A stretch of 17,311 nt of DNA, taken from assembly GCA_025360665.1 (NCBI GenBank), contig JANYBU010000330.1, positions 1 through 17,311 of the forward strand, read 5' to 3'. The position numbers were made by a program, and so were the translations under genes. This DNA comes from Nitrospira sp. GTDB lineage: Bacteria > Nitrospirota > Nitrospiria > Nitrospirales > Nitrospiraceae. Shown one piece after another: positions 8,134 through 15,325 of this stretch; positions within the stretch are counted from its first letter, which is position 1, and each line of letters starts with the position of its first letter. The notes below the pieces were generated by a model. That model ran no database searches. It saw only the letters and a list, made by a program, of their open reading frames with translations, and was not told the DNA's origin.

Positions 8134-8237
8134 TGGACTGGTCTTTCTGGTTTGTTTGGTTTGTTTGGTTGAACGAAACTAACCAGATGAACCAGACAGA
8201 CCAAATAGACCAGAAGAACCAGACAAACCAGAGAAAC
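8134..8237. repeat. Inverted array C (TTTGGTTTG / AACCAGACAAACC words)
   Basis: The left arm (about 8134-8170) repeats TTTGGTTTGTTTGG and TTTCTGGTTTG. The right arm (about 8180-8237) repeats AACCAGA and AGACCAAATAGACCAG, the reverse complement, through a short centre. The array starts directly at the TAG stop of the 8238-8990 gene and lies between it and the MEMO-like gene. Confidence 0.83.
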
Positions 8238-8990
8238 CTACTCTTCTTTGGGCTGCTTGCTGCTGGATCGTCGGCTCATCACCACTAAGGTGAGGATGGT
8301 CAAACCCAAGAGCCAGAGGCTCGGCCAGCCATAGGAAGGATCGGTGAACTCGATGAGATCGGTCAATCGCCCGATCAAGAGCGACATGCGGGCCATCACG
8401 GTGTAGCCGAAGGCCGCGCCAAACGCGATCATCAGGAAGAGGATTCCTGTCCGGGCCACGACCTTGCCTGGCCCCGTGTGCTCGACGGAGAAGAAAAAGT
8501 AAAACAACACGGAGCTGACCCCGATCAGAATGATGATCGTATTGAGACTGCTGGCGGGATTTAGAAGGCTCCAGGTAAAGGTGATGCCTTCTCCCGGTAC
8601 CAACATCATGAGGGGGCGGATCGTATCCTCGATCTGTTTCAAGATAAAGGACGAGATGGTCCGTGGAATGGCAAGCCCTGACCCAACGCCCACAATGAAA
8701 GCGAACGCGTACCGCGAGAGCCAAGCGGCTTTCGGCACATAGCGTGTGAGCATGAGCGTCCCGATGGCGACCGGAATCAACAGCGCCCACTCCCCGTTCT
8801 CGACGATCGGCTTCCAGATGAGCTGCACGATCACTGTGTCGTAGGTCTTGACGATGGTATAGCCGACCGATACGCCGACGTAGAGATTCTCCGCCAACTT
8901 GAACAGCGGGTTGTCCTTATACAGAAACGAGAAGATAAAGAAGGTCAGCCCCGTCGCCACCCATGCACCGATGATGGTTTCAAGCGCCAT
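8238..8990 (-). CDS. Polytopic membrane protein of unknown function (about 7 helices)
   Basis: I do not recognise a named family in this 250-aa protein. It shows about seven hydrophobic segments, near residues 3-23, 36-58, 68-84, 92-110, 148-168, 182-203 and 222-238. The short tail is basic then acidic (RRSSSKQPKEE). Glycine-rich patches and polar residues inside helices (VGVSVGYTIVKTYDT, GVGSGLAIPRT) suggest packing with partner subunits rather than a simple anchor. It starts six bases after the stop of the preceding gene, with only a weak GGGAG upstream, so translational coupling is likely. The position between other membrane proteins of the cluster suggests a subunit of a membrane complex. 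That role is inferred. Confidence 0.85.
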   Translation of the reverse strand: MALETIIGAWVATGLTFFIFSFLYKDNPLFKLAENLYVGVSVGYTIVKTYDTVIVQLIWKPIVENGEWALLIPVAIGTLMLTRYVPKAAWLSRYAFAFIVGVGSGLAIPRTISSFILKQIEDTIRPLMMLVPGEGITFTWSLLNPASSLNTIIILIGVSSVLFYFFFSVEHTGPGKVVARTGILFLMIAFGAAFGYTVMARMSLLIGRLTDLIEFTDPSYGWPSLWLLGLTILTLVVMSRRSSSKQPKEE

Positions 8991-8996
8991 AGGTCA

Positions 8997-9842
8997 TCAC
9001 GCTCCCGAGTGGCCCTGCTGCGTGGCCTGCTTACGCAACGAGAAATAGAACAGATTGCAGATGATCACGAGCACGATGATGGCGAGATGAGTGGCCGATT
9101 GGGCATCCATGCCGGCAATGGCCTTCCCCTTCTGGCCGATCAGGGTCTCGTATTCCGCTGCACCGCGCAGACCCCCAATGAGGCCATTGATCTGGCCGCT
9201 GCGCAACAGCGGATAGAGCCCCGGCGCCATCACGCCGGTGCAGCCGCCGGCGAGTTCGAACTTGTACTTGTCCTTGCCGAAGACGTACCAGGCTTCCACG
9301 CCGGGATTACCGGCGCCCAGGCTGACGGCATAGCTCACATCGCGCAGGCTGGCGATGCCTTGCAGTACTGGTAACCCCTTCGTAGGTTTGCCGTTGTAGT
9401 CGGCTGGGAAGGCCCCATAGAGGTCCTGCCCCATGTTGATAATCACGGCAGTCCCGCCGGGGCTCCACCCGAGGAACACATAATCCTTTCCGCTTTCCTT
9501 GCCCATCTCGCGGGCGACCTGCGTGACGACCTGGTCGGCCATGCCAGTGCCGGAGACCCAGAGCGTCATCGCGATCACGCGGAGGTTCTTCCTGAAGGCA
9601 TGCCGCAGCAACGAGATCGCTTGGGGATGCAGCTCAGGCTTCGACGCCGGATCGAAGTCCAGCGAGAGCAGGAACACGGACCCCTCAGGGAGCGACTCGA
9701 TGTAGTCGTACACCCCGCGCACCTCCGGCGAAATCTTGATCGGCAAACCGACCGGGTAGAGCAGCGGCAAAAGCGTGCAGAAACCGATCACCAGGAAGAT
9801 GATCCGTCTATCAATCTTCAGCATGCGTTCAGCGAAGCTCAT
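8997..9842 (-). CDS. Membrane-anchored protein with large extracytoplasmic domain, unknown function
   Basis: This 281-aa protein is flanked by two membrane segments (about residues 13-33 and 252-268) enclosing a domain of about 215 residues, which by the positive-inside rule (basic residues before helix 1 and after helix 2) should face the periplasm. Conserved-looking patches in that domain are SLDFDP (60-65), WVSGTGMADQV, YVFLGWSPGG (121-130), GGCTGVMAP (199-207) and GGLRGAAEYE (223-232). Alternating strand/helix patterning, with a VFLLSLDFDP strand and an RVIAMTLW strand, looks like an alpha/beta fold. I cannot name a family with confidence. No ribosome-binding site is obvious at ATG 9842, where array D precedes the gene. 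Confidence 0.83.
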   Translation of the reverse strand: MSFAERMLKIDRRIIFLVIGFCTLLPLLYPVGLPIKISPEVRGVYDYIESLPEGSVFLLSLDFDPASKPELHPQAISLLRHAFRKNLRVIAMTLWVSGTGMADQVVTQVAREMGKESGKDYVFLGWSPGGTAVIINMGQDLYGAFPADYNGKPTKGLPVLQGIASLRDVSYAVSLGAGNPGVEAWYVFGKDKYKFELAGGCTGVMAPGLYPLLRSGQINGLIGGLRGAAEYETLIGQKGKAIAGMDAQSATHLAIIVLVIICNLFYFSLRKQATQQGHSGA

Positions 9843-9851
9843 GCAACAACT

Positions 9852-9949
9852 CGTGAGGCGTTAGGCGTGAAGCGTAAGGTGTGAGGATTATGTAGATGTC
9901 TCATAATTTATTTTGTCACCTAACCCCTGACGCCTCACCCCTTACGCTA
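9852..9949. repeat. Inverted array D (GTGAGGCGTTAGGCG-type words) inside the operon
   Basis: The left arm at 9852-9886 carries GTGAGGCGTTAGGCGTGAAG-like words and AGCGTAAGGTGTGAGG. The right arm at 9918-9949 carries CCTAACCCCTGACGCCTC and ACCCCTTACGCTA, the reverse complement. The final CTA is the stop codon of the upstream membrane-protein gene, so the array sits between two genes of the cluster. The AT-rich centre (9887-9917) is unrelated to the arms. Confidence 0.83.
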
Positions 9950-10597
9950 CTCCTTGCCCCCTCCCAGATACGACCGTTCCATGCCGAAGATAATCTTGAT
10001 GGAGAGCGCGACCGTGCCGAGGCTGACGCCAATCAGGATTGCACGCCGCACCGACGCGTTCAGCACGTTCAAGATCCACTGAGACAGGTCGCCGCTGAGC
10101 GGGATGAGATATTCTCCGAGCGGGACGCGGCCCATCATGACGATCACCGCCGCAATGAGCAGCACCGCCGCCTCGCGGCTCCGCGCACGGAACGACCGAT
10201 AGGCTGCCGAGGCGATGAAGAACGCGAGGATGGCGAACATCGTCCCCTGGAGTGGGACCATCATGAAGTTATAGATCCACCCAAAGGCCGTCATGGTGCC
10301 GTCGACGGCTTCCTTGCCGTTCGACCATAGGCCGACCGCAATGGTGCCGAGCATGCTGACGTACAGCACGAAACTATAGCCCCATCCCGCTTCTTTACGC
10401 CGGATCTTGATGGCATGGACGTGAAACAGGCTGCTGACGCCCAGCACTAGCGCGAACCCGCCGATGATCTGGAGCCACTTGGTGACGGAGGTCAGCATCT
10501 GCTCCGATGCCGGGTGCGGCACATAGTATTGCGCCGCGAACACTATGCCGGTGATGAGCGTGATCAGGAGCGGGACCTGTCGGCGGAGGAAGATCAT
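9947..10597 (-). CDS. Polytopic membrane protein of unknown function (about 6 helices)
   Basis: This 216-aa protein has hydrophobic segments near residues 7-24, 42-62, 73-92, 105-133, 143-158 and 184-206. Polar or Gly positions within them (GWIYNFMMVPLQGTMF, SSLFHVHAIKIRR) suggest a functional integral membrane subunit. The start at 10597 is preferred over an ATG at 10636. It overlaps the previous gene's TGA by four bases (ATGA), has AAGGA six bases upstream (10604-10608), and begins a clean membrane protein (MIFLRRQVPLLITLI). I recognise no named family. The ATGA overlap ties it translationally to the DUF6754-like gene. Confidence 0.86.
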   Translation of the reverse strand: MIFLRRQVPLLITLITGIVFAAQYYVPHPASEQMLTSVTKWLQIIGGFALVLGVSSLFHVHAIKIRRKEAGWGYSFVLYVSMLGTIAVGLWSNGKEAVDGTMTAFGWIYNFMMVPLQGTMFAILAFFIASAAYRSFRARSREAAVLLIAAVIVMMGRVPLGEYLIPLSGDLSQWILNVLNASVRRAILIGVSLGTVALSIKIIFGMERSYLGGGKE

Positions 10598-11874
10598 TTC
10601 ACGTCCTTGAATACGTCCAGAAATAATTGTGGCCACTGTGCATCGAGCATGACCCCGATAGTGGCCAGTATGGTCCCGATGCCGAGGACGCAGAGGATGA
10701 GCGCCTTGCCGATATCCTGTCCGCGCAGCGTGCCGACCTGAACCGGCTCTCTGGAGAGATAGGCGCTGGCGGCGTAGAGCTCCTCCCCGATCAAGGTGTA
10801 GTCGCAGGTGGTGACGAAGAACGGCAGCTGGTGATCGGAATCCGTCCCGGCGATTTGGATCGCGCCGGTGCTTGCGCCCGTCTCAGTCAACAGCAACGCC
10901 TCGGCAAAGTACGCCCCCATAAAGAAATTCGCTGCCGGTTTTTTGCGCAGCATAATGCCGTCCACTGCCGCGGTATAGCTGAATTGATCCGACGTAATGA
11001 AGAAGTTCGAATCGTCCTTGTAGAGATCGGGCTTGCCTGCTTCCAGGTAGGCCTGTTTCGTAATTTCCTGGCAGACGGCCATGGTAATCGGATCGCGGTG
11101 CGGCACGAGCAAATCGGTCTCATAGGCGGCCGTGCGTTTGGCTACGCGCCCGAGAATGACCGCCGCGGCAATGGTTGAGGGATCACTCATGTCGTGGGCG
11201 CCAGTGAGGTACAGAATCGGCTTGCCCAACTCAGTCGCGCGGCCAATGGCCTCATCCACGGCATCGAGGCCGGGAATGCGCCGAAGGAAGATCTCCCGCT
11301 TTCTGGCTGTACCGATGGCGTAGAACACGATGCCGCCGAACAGGAGCGCCAGCACCAGATTATTCATCTGATTCCAGTTCATCCAGTTCGGTTGTGGCGT
11401 GGCCTGAACCGGTGTGGCGATTCCACGATCGTCACCCAGCACGGCAGCCACGGTGATGCTGTAGGAAGTCCCGTCCTTGAGCTCGACCCCCCTCCCATTC
11501 CTCAGCGTGAACTGGTGCTGGTCTCCAGTGGCAGGCCTCGTCCACCAGGGCCACTTGGATTCACGGACATAGTGCTGGTTCACGGGGAACTCCGCCACAA
11601 CTTTCATCGCAGCCGGATCGGGCACCGTGGTCCCTTCGCTGAGCAAGACCTGATACCTGGCCGCAGCACTATCGTAGGGAGCGGGTGACCAGAGCACAGT
11701 CAGGCTGCCGCCGCCATCGCTGGGAGTGTCGAACACACGAACATCTTGCGGGGGAGCGAGAGGCGTCTTCGTCTGGATGTCGGTTTGGGCAAACACCGGC
11801 AACCATGACTGACTCAGACCAGCCACAAGCAGGAGCAACGCCGCCACCAGGACCTGACGTCCTTGGCGTTTCAC
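10594..11874 (-). CDS. FN3-like / DUF6754-like membrane protein
   Basis: This protein is about 426 aa. The N-terminus is a signal peptide (basic KRQGRQ, a hydrophobic run, likely end near VFAQ at residues 27-30). Residues about 40-160 look like a fibronectin type III domain in the periplasm (PPQDVRVFDTPSDGG, LTVLWSPAPYDS, YQVLLSEG, GTSYSITVAAVLGD). A membrane helix at about 171-187 is followed by a cytoplasmic domain of about 200 residues (GLDAVDEAIGRATELGKPIL, YLTGAHDMSDPSTIAA, DNFF-like FFITSDQFSYTAAVDG, FFMGAYFAEALLLTETGA) that I match from memory to DUF6754. A last helix sits at about 389-409. The chosen start is GTG 11874. The frame stays open to 12117, but that extension is the translated palindromic element. 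No strong ribosome-binding site is seen, so the start is the weakest part. Confidence 0.83.
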   Translation of the reverse strand: MKRQGRQVLVAALLLLVAGLSQSWLPVFAQTDIQTKTPLAPPQDVRVFDTPSDGGGSLTVLWSPAPYDSAAARYQVLLSEGTTVPDPAAMKVVAEFPVNQHYVRESKWPWWTRPATGDQHQFTLRNGRGVELKDGTSYSITVAAVLGDDRGIATPVQATPQPNWMNWNQMNNLVLALLFGGIVFYAIGTARKREIFLRRIPGLDAVDEAIGRATELGKPILYLTGAHDMSDPSTIAAAVILGRVAKRTAAYETDLLVPHRDPITMAVCQEITKQAYLEAGKPDLYKDDSNFFITSDQFSYTAAVDGIMLRKKPAANFFMGAYFAEALLLTETGASTGAIQIAGTDSDHQLPFFVTTCDYTLIGEELYAASAYLSREPVQVGTLRGQDIGKALILCVLGIGTILATIGVMLDAQWPQLFLDVFKDVK

Positions 11875-11897
11875 GTTTAACGTCTCACGTTTTACGG
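11866..11897. repeat. Half array E (ACGTTTCACGTTTAACG words) at a gene start
   Basis: This is a run of degenerate CGTTTCACGTTT, AACGTCTCACG and TTTTACGG words, like one arm of the other arrays but without a matching second arm nearby. On the - strand it reads GTAAAACGTGAGACG and TTAAACGTGAAACG. It contains the GTG chosen as start of the DUF6754-like protein, so the first codons (VKRQ) are repeat-derived. Confidence 0.6.
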
Positions 11898-11900
11898 GTA

Positions 11901-12106
11901 CTAGCAGGCTGCGAAAAAACTCGGTTTCTGTGCACTGCCTCGTTGTGATATGACGCATGCGGGTCCGGCCAGAATAGGCAGGATGCTCAAAACGTCCGTC
12001 CAGCAAGGCCGCAGGCGAGTCGAAACCGGAGGCGTACCCTCGGGGGTACGTTGAGGATTTCGATGAGCCGAGAACGAAGCTGGCGGACGTTTTCAGCATC
12101 CTGCTA
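11901..12106. mobile_element. Possible MITE-like unit with CTAGCAGGMTGC terminal inverted repeats
   Basis: The left end CTAGCAGGCTGCGAAAA (11901-11917) is the approximate reverse complement of the right end TTTTCAGCATCCTGCTAG (12089-12106), giving a 206-bp unit with inverted ends and no coding capacity of its own. Its right half is palindromic copy 3. No target-site duplication is evident beyond the shared CTAG. The unit may instead be two separate repeat fragments. Confidence 0.4.
11980..12102. repeat. Dispersed palindromic element, copy 3
   Basis: The end AGGATGCTCAAAACGTCC (from 11980) and the end GGACGTTTTCAGCATCCT (to 12102) are near-perfect reverse complements. Inside are CCAGCAAGGCCGCAGGCGAG, GGGGGTACGTTGAGGATTTC and GAGCCGAGAACGAAGCTGGC, shared with the copies at 6555-6700 and 6707-6832. 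The stop TAG of the barrel-sandwich gene (12104-12106) abuts its right end. I recall very similar sequences scattered in Nitrospira genomes. Confidence 0.85.
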
Positions 12107-13237
12107 GGCTCCTTCAATCAATTCAATATTCGTCCGCGGAATGACGGCCTTCGACCCGTCTCCGAACAGGACTTCCATCACGCGCACGTCACTCTCGGTC
12201 GGAATCTTCTGGAGATCGGACGGTAGACTCGCGACTTCGCCGATCTTGCCGAACAACGGGTCTCGAATGATGCGCACCTGGTCGCCGATCCGGATGCCTT
12301 CCCGCTGCGGAACTGTTGCCGCGCGGTGATCGCCCGCTGCGTCTGCATGTTTGGGAATGATGATCTCCGGACGAATGACGCCGGCACGAATTTGCGTGGC
12401 GCCTGAAATGGAAGCCGGTTGTCCCGCATGAGCGGAGAGAAGCGTGAATGTTTTGCCGGCCATGGGGATGGCGCCGAACCCTTCAGTCAGAATCAGGGTA
12501 AAGCCGACCTGTTCCGTGCCCGTGATGGCCACGCCAAGGTCGTAGCCCAGAAGTGCCCGCAAATCTTTATCATGAATGCCGCCAATCACCAAGCCCGCAA
12601 CCCCCACCTCTTTCGCTCGAGCCAGCGCGTCCGAAGAGATGAAGGAGCCGCCCACGACGACCTTACCTTTCATGTCCGCGGTGAGGTGACGAGGCGTGAG
12701 CACTTCGTCCGGCGACGTCACCGCGATCACAATCTCGCCCCAGGTTTCACCGCCGATCCCAAAAATCCCTTGCACCAGACTGCAGTCCGTTTCAACCACG
12801 ACGCCTTGCTGCGGAATCACCTCGACAATGCGCCCGTCGACATAGCCCAGCAATTCCAGCACGCGCGGCGGCTCCCGCAACAGCACCTGCCCGGTAATGG
12901 GAGACACGGATTCGACGACGCCGGTGATCGGCGAGCGGATTTCCGTCTTGAACCATTTGACGAGCGGTTTGTTCTCGGCCAGGATCTCGTCCTTCTGCAC
13001 CGGGTCGCCGGCCTTCTTGATCAAATATTCTTTGATCTCATCCGGCGCTACGCCCAACTGATTGGCGAGATTCAAGGGATAGACCTTCCCCGGCAACTCC
13101 GCACGAGCCACCGCCTGATTCGCGCGGACGGTCTCCCCGGTTGCGACCAGCACGCTGCCTGGCAGCGACAACATCCGTCGACGACGGACCGTTGTGTGCT
13201 CTGTAACGGTTAAGCCTGGGGTGTAACTGTGAGGCAT
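12104..13237 (-). CDS. Barrel-sandwich / KOW-like protein (RnfC N-terminus-like), unknown function
   Basis: This 377-aa, probably cytoplasmic protein has no signal peptide or membrane helix. Residues about 5-60 (YTPGLTVTEHTTVRRRRML, AELPGKVYPLNLANQLG) form a beta-rich lead. Residues about 74-125 (KKAGDPVQKDEILAE, RSPITGVVESVSPITGQVLL) read as a barrel-sandwich hybrid as in RnfC or biotinyl/lipoyl domains, but without a recognisable modified-Lys motif. A central domain (about 150-300) has GKVVVGGSFISSDALARA and VGVAGLVIGGIHDKDL. The end (about 313-345, GIRIGDQVRIIRDPLFGKIG) looks like a KOW/SH3-type barrel. No ribosome-binding site is evident before ATG 13237, but the opening TPGLxVTE is typical of this type, which supports the start. 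No other Rnf subunits are present. Confidence 0.8.
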   Translation of the reverse strand: MPHSYTPGLTVTEHTTVRRRRMLSLPGSVLVATGETVRANQAVARAELPGKVYPLNLANQLGVAPDEIKEYLIKKAGDPVQKDEILAENKPLVKWFKTEIRSPITGVVESVSPITGQVLLREPPRVLELLGYVDGRIVEVIPQQGVVVETDCSLVQGIFGIGGETWGEIVIAVTSPDEVLTPRHLTADMKGKVVVGGSFISSDALARAKEVGVAGLVIGGIHDKDLRALLGYDLGVAITGTEQVGFTLILTEGFGAIPMAGKTFTLLSAHAGQPASISGATQIRAGVIRPEIIIPKHADAAGDHRAATVPQREGIRIGDQVRIIRDPLFGKIGEVASLPSDLQKIPTESDVRVMEVLFGDGSKAVIPRTNIELIEGA

Positions 13238-13243
13238 AGGTAA

Positions 13244-13324
13244 AGTTCTGAGTTGTGAGTGTTGAGTTCTGAGTTAATGTCCCATCCAAACAACTAAAAA
13301 CTCACAACTCAGAACTCCTAACTC
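13244..13324. repeat. Inverted array F (GAGTTCTGAGTT words)
   Basis: There is an exact 15-bp stem: GTTCTGAGTTGTGAG at 13245-13259 against 13301-13315, with further degenerate GAGTT words on both sides. The TAG stop codon of the MutL-like gene (13318-13320) lies inside the right arm, so the last codons of that gene are repeat sequence. The words match array B at 5273-5360. Confidence 0.87.
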
Positions 13325-15144
13325 GCAGTTGGGTACAGCCCGACTGCGCTGTACCATTTCGCCAGCGATGCCACTCTGGCCGTGTGGTCGGTCGGCAACT
13401 GCAACGGACGCCCTCGCCCATCGAGCAAGAGTCCCACCACGCCGCCTTGCACCTCGCGCGTGACCGCGACTCCCGTCCCTGCCCCAAGGTTCACCTGTTT
13501 CGCCGGCTGGACCGTGATCGAGGCCTTCTGATCGCTGGCCAGTGGAACCAGCCGCAGGTCGCCGAACGAGAGTTGCCCCTTGTCTACTCGGCCATCCGGG
13601 AAGGTGATGGTATAGTCCGCGCACCGTTCCCCGTCCTTCCCCTGCCCGATCGGCGCGACACAGGTCCCCAAGTAGACCATGCAATCACGGACAAAGACAT
13701 CGGTCGCCGCCTTTTCATTGATCGTCGAGAGCACACCGAGATGCGGCATCATAAAGATGCTATCCACCGAGAGCCTCGTCACCCCGAGCGGTTCATAGGC
13801 ATCCACCATCATCAGCATCGATTGCACGCGGCGCGGCGCATGGGACAGAATCCCGCCGCTCCCGACGATCAAATCGAGCTTGAGCATGTCGATCAGCGTC
13901 TTGCCGGACTGCTGCTGCTCAAACACATCCGAGATCGTGCGCTCTTGCTGCACCCCCTTGAGGGCCGTCGCGAGGGATTTATGATGGATCAAGGCAAGCC
14001 GGAGCGCCTCGCGGGCAATCGCATGTTCGATCTGCAGCTCGTCCAGCGTCTGCGGAATCGTCGTCGGCCGGACCATCTTGTTCTTGATCCGGTTGCGGAG
14101 CGTCTGTTCGTCGATCGTGAAGGGCACCCAGCGCATGATATTGGCGAGCCCTGCTTCCGCCAGCACATTGGAAATACTGTACGACATCCCGAGGTTCGCG
14201 CTGACGGTCCGATTGAAGTTACCCTCGAAGACCGAGAACACGTCCGTGGTCGCGCCGCCGATATCCACCCCGATCAAGTTCAAATGCTCCCGCTTGGCGA
14301 TCGTTTCCATGATCACGCCGACCGCCGCCGGCGTCGGCATGATCGGCGCACCGGCCATCTCGATCAGTTTCTTGTAGCCCGGCGCCTGCTGCATGACATG
14401 TTCGAGAAACAGGTCGTGAATCTTGTTCCGCGCAGGCGCGAGATTCTCCCGTTCCAACACCGGACGAATGTTGTCGGTCAACACCAGCGCGGTTTTCTCC
14501 CCCAGGATTTTTTGCACTTGCGGCTGCGCGTCTTTGTTGCCCGCATAGACCAACGGAAGCTTATAGGTGGCCCCGAACCGGGGACGTGGGTCCGCTGCCG
14601 ATATGTACTCCGCCATCTCGACCACATGGGTGACTGCACCACCGTCCGTCCCGCCGGACATCAGAATCATGTCCGGTCGCATCGTCCTGATGCGCTCGAT
14701 CTTCTCATGCGGCAAGCGACCGTCGTTCGACGCCAACACATCGATGACAATGGCGCCCGCCCCAAGCGCGGCCCGTTGCGCGCTTTCACCCGTCATATTC
14801 TGCACCACCCCGGTCACCATCATTTGCAACCCACCGCCCGCACTGCTGGTAGAGATGTAGATGTCGACACCAGTCTTCGCATCGCGACAGGGCGTGATGA
14901 TCGTGTCGCCGTCCAGAATTTTCCGGCCGGAGAGTTCTTCAATTTCCGCAATCGCGTTCAGCACTCCGCGCGTCACATCTTCGAACGGCGCTTCCACCGT
15001 CGTCGGCGCTTCACCGCGATAGGTTTGCCGGTATTCGTCGCCGACCTTCTCGATCAGAATGGCTTTGGTCGTGGTGCTGCCACAGTCGGTGGCGACAATG
15101 ACGTTGAGGGGATGGGCGGTCTTTGCCGGCTCTTGAGACGCCAT
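13318..15144 (-). CDS. MutL-like (glutamate mutase accessory type) ASKHA-fold ATPase
   Basis: This 608-aa protein is of the MutL/GlmL family, known for the accessory protein encoded with cobalamin-dependent glutamate mutase. Both phosphate-binding motifs of the actin/Hsp70/sugar-kinase ATPase fold are clear: ATDCGSTTTKAIL (18-30) and IGVDIGGATTDVF (291-303). Also visible are STSSAGGGLQMMVTG (98-112), LMSGGTDGGA (161-170) and LDLIVGSGGILSHAP (423-437). About 130 further residues follow to a beta-rich C-terminus (FPDGRVDKGQLSFGDLRLVP). ATG 15144 has CAGG six bases before it. No mutase subunit lies in the window. The gene sits second in a cluster with membrane proteins, so mutase reactivation is unlikely to be its only role. 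A function as an ATP-driven chaperone or regulator of the membrane complex is inferred. Confidence 0.9.
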   Translation of the reverse strand: MASQEPAKTAHPLNVIVATDCGSTTTKAILIEKVGDEYRQTYRGEAPTTVEAPFEDVTRGVLNAIAEIEELSGRKILDGDTIITPCRDAKTGVDIYISTSSAGGGLQMMVTGVVQNMTGESAQRAALGAGAIVIDVLASNDGRLPHEKIERIRTMRPDMILMSGGTDGGAVTHVVEMAEYISAADPRPRFGATYKLPLVYAGNKDAQPQVQKILGEKTALVLTDNIRPVLERENLAPARNKIHDLFLEHVMQQAPGYKKLIEMAGAPIMPTPAAVGVIMETIAKREHLNLIGVDIGGATTDVFSVFEGNFNRTVSANLGMSYSISNVLAEAGLANIMRWVPFTIDEQTLRNRIKNKMVRPTTIPQTLDELQIEHAIAREALRLALIHHKSLATALKGVQQERTISDVFEQQQSGKTLIDMLKLDLIVGSGGILSHAPRRVQSMLMMVDAYEPLGVTRLSVDSIFMMPHLGVLSTINEKAATDVFVRDCMVYLGTCVAPIGQGKDGERCADYTITFPDGRVDKGQLSFGDLRLVPLASDQKASITVQPAKQVNLGAGTGVAVTREVQGGVVGLLLDGRGRPLQLPTDHTARVASLAKWYSAVGLYPTAS

Positions 15145-15180
15145 CAGCAGCCTGCCTGACTGTGGCCGCGTTGCTCGTGA

Positions 15181-15316
15181 ATTGTGAGCGAGACAAGCAA
15201 GACGTGCACGACAGGCGCGACTCGCGAAGATGAAACATCCGACCCGTCCCGCTTTTCTCGCAAGTCTCGCGAGTCTCGCGCGAATAACGAGATACGTTTC
15301 GCGTTTGATGTTTCAC
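15181..15316. repeat. Array G (GCGAGAC / TCTCGC words, nested ATGAAACATC pair)
   Basis: The left side has GCGAGACAAGCAAGACG words and the right side has CTCGCAAGTCTCGCGAGTCTCG. They pair imperfectly. A second pair is ATGAAACATC (15230-15239) with GATGTTTCAC (15307-15316). The array lies between the 126-aa gene (stop 15326-15328) and the MutL-like gene. It shares GAGAC words with array A. Confidence 0.7.
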
Positions 15317-15325
15317 GGCGGTATA

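Noticed and set aside
9852..9949. Intrinsic terminator between cluster genes
   Set aside because: The arms can pair, but the centre is long, there is no T-run, and the next gene on the same strand has no other promoter visible.
12104..13237. Subunit of an Rnf electron-transport complex
   Set aside because: No FeS Cys motifs, flavin or SLBB part, and no other rnf genes. Only the barrel-sandwich resemblance remains.
13318..15144. Glutamate fermentation (methylaspartate) pathway marker
   Set aside because: No mutase E or S subunit or methylaspartate ammonia-lyase gene in the window. The family resemblance alone does not show the pathway.
13384..15159. Long open frame (591 codons) on the + strand opposite the MutL-like gene
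   Set aside because: It is an Arg/His-rich antisense shadow in GC-rich DNA with no recognisable domain. The - strand frame has intact ATPase motifs.
15140..15160. Fourth copy of the palindromic element near the MutL-like start (CATCAGCAGCCTGCC)
   Set aside because: Only about 14 bases resemble an element end and no second end or interior landmarks follow.
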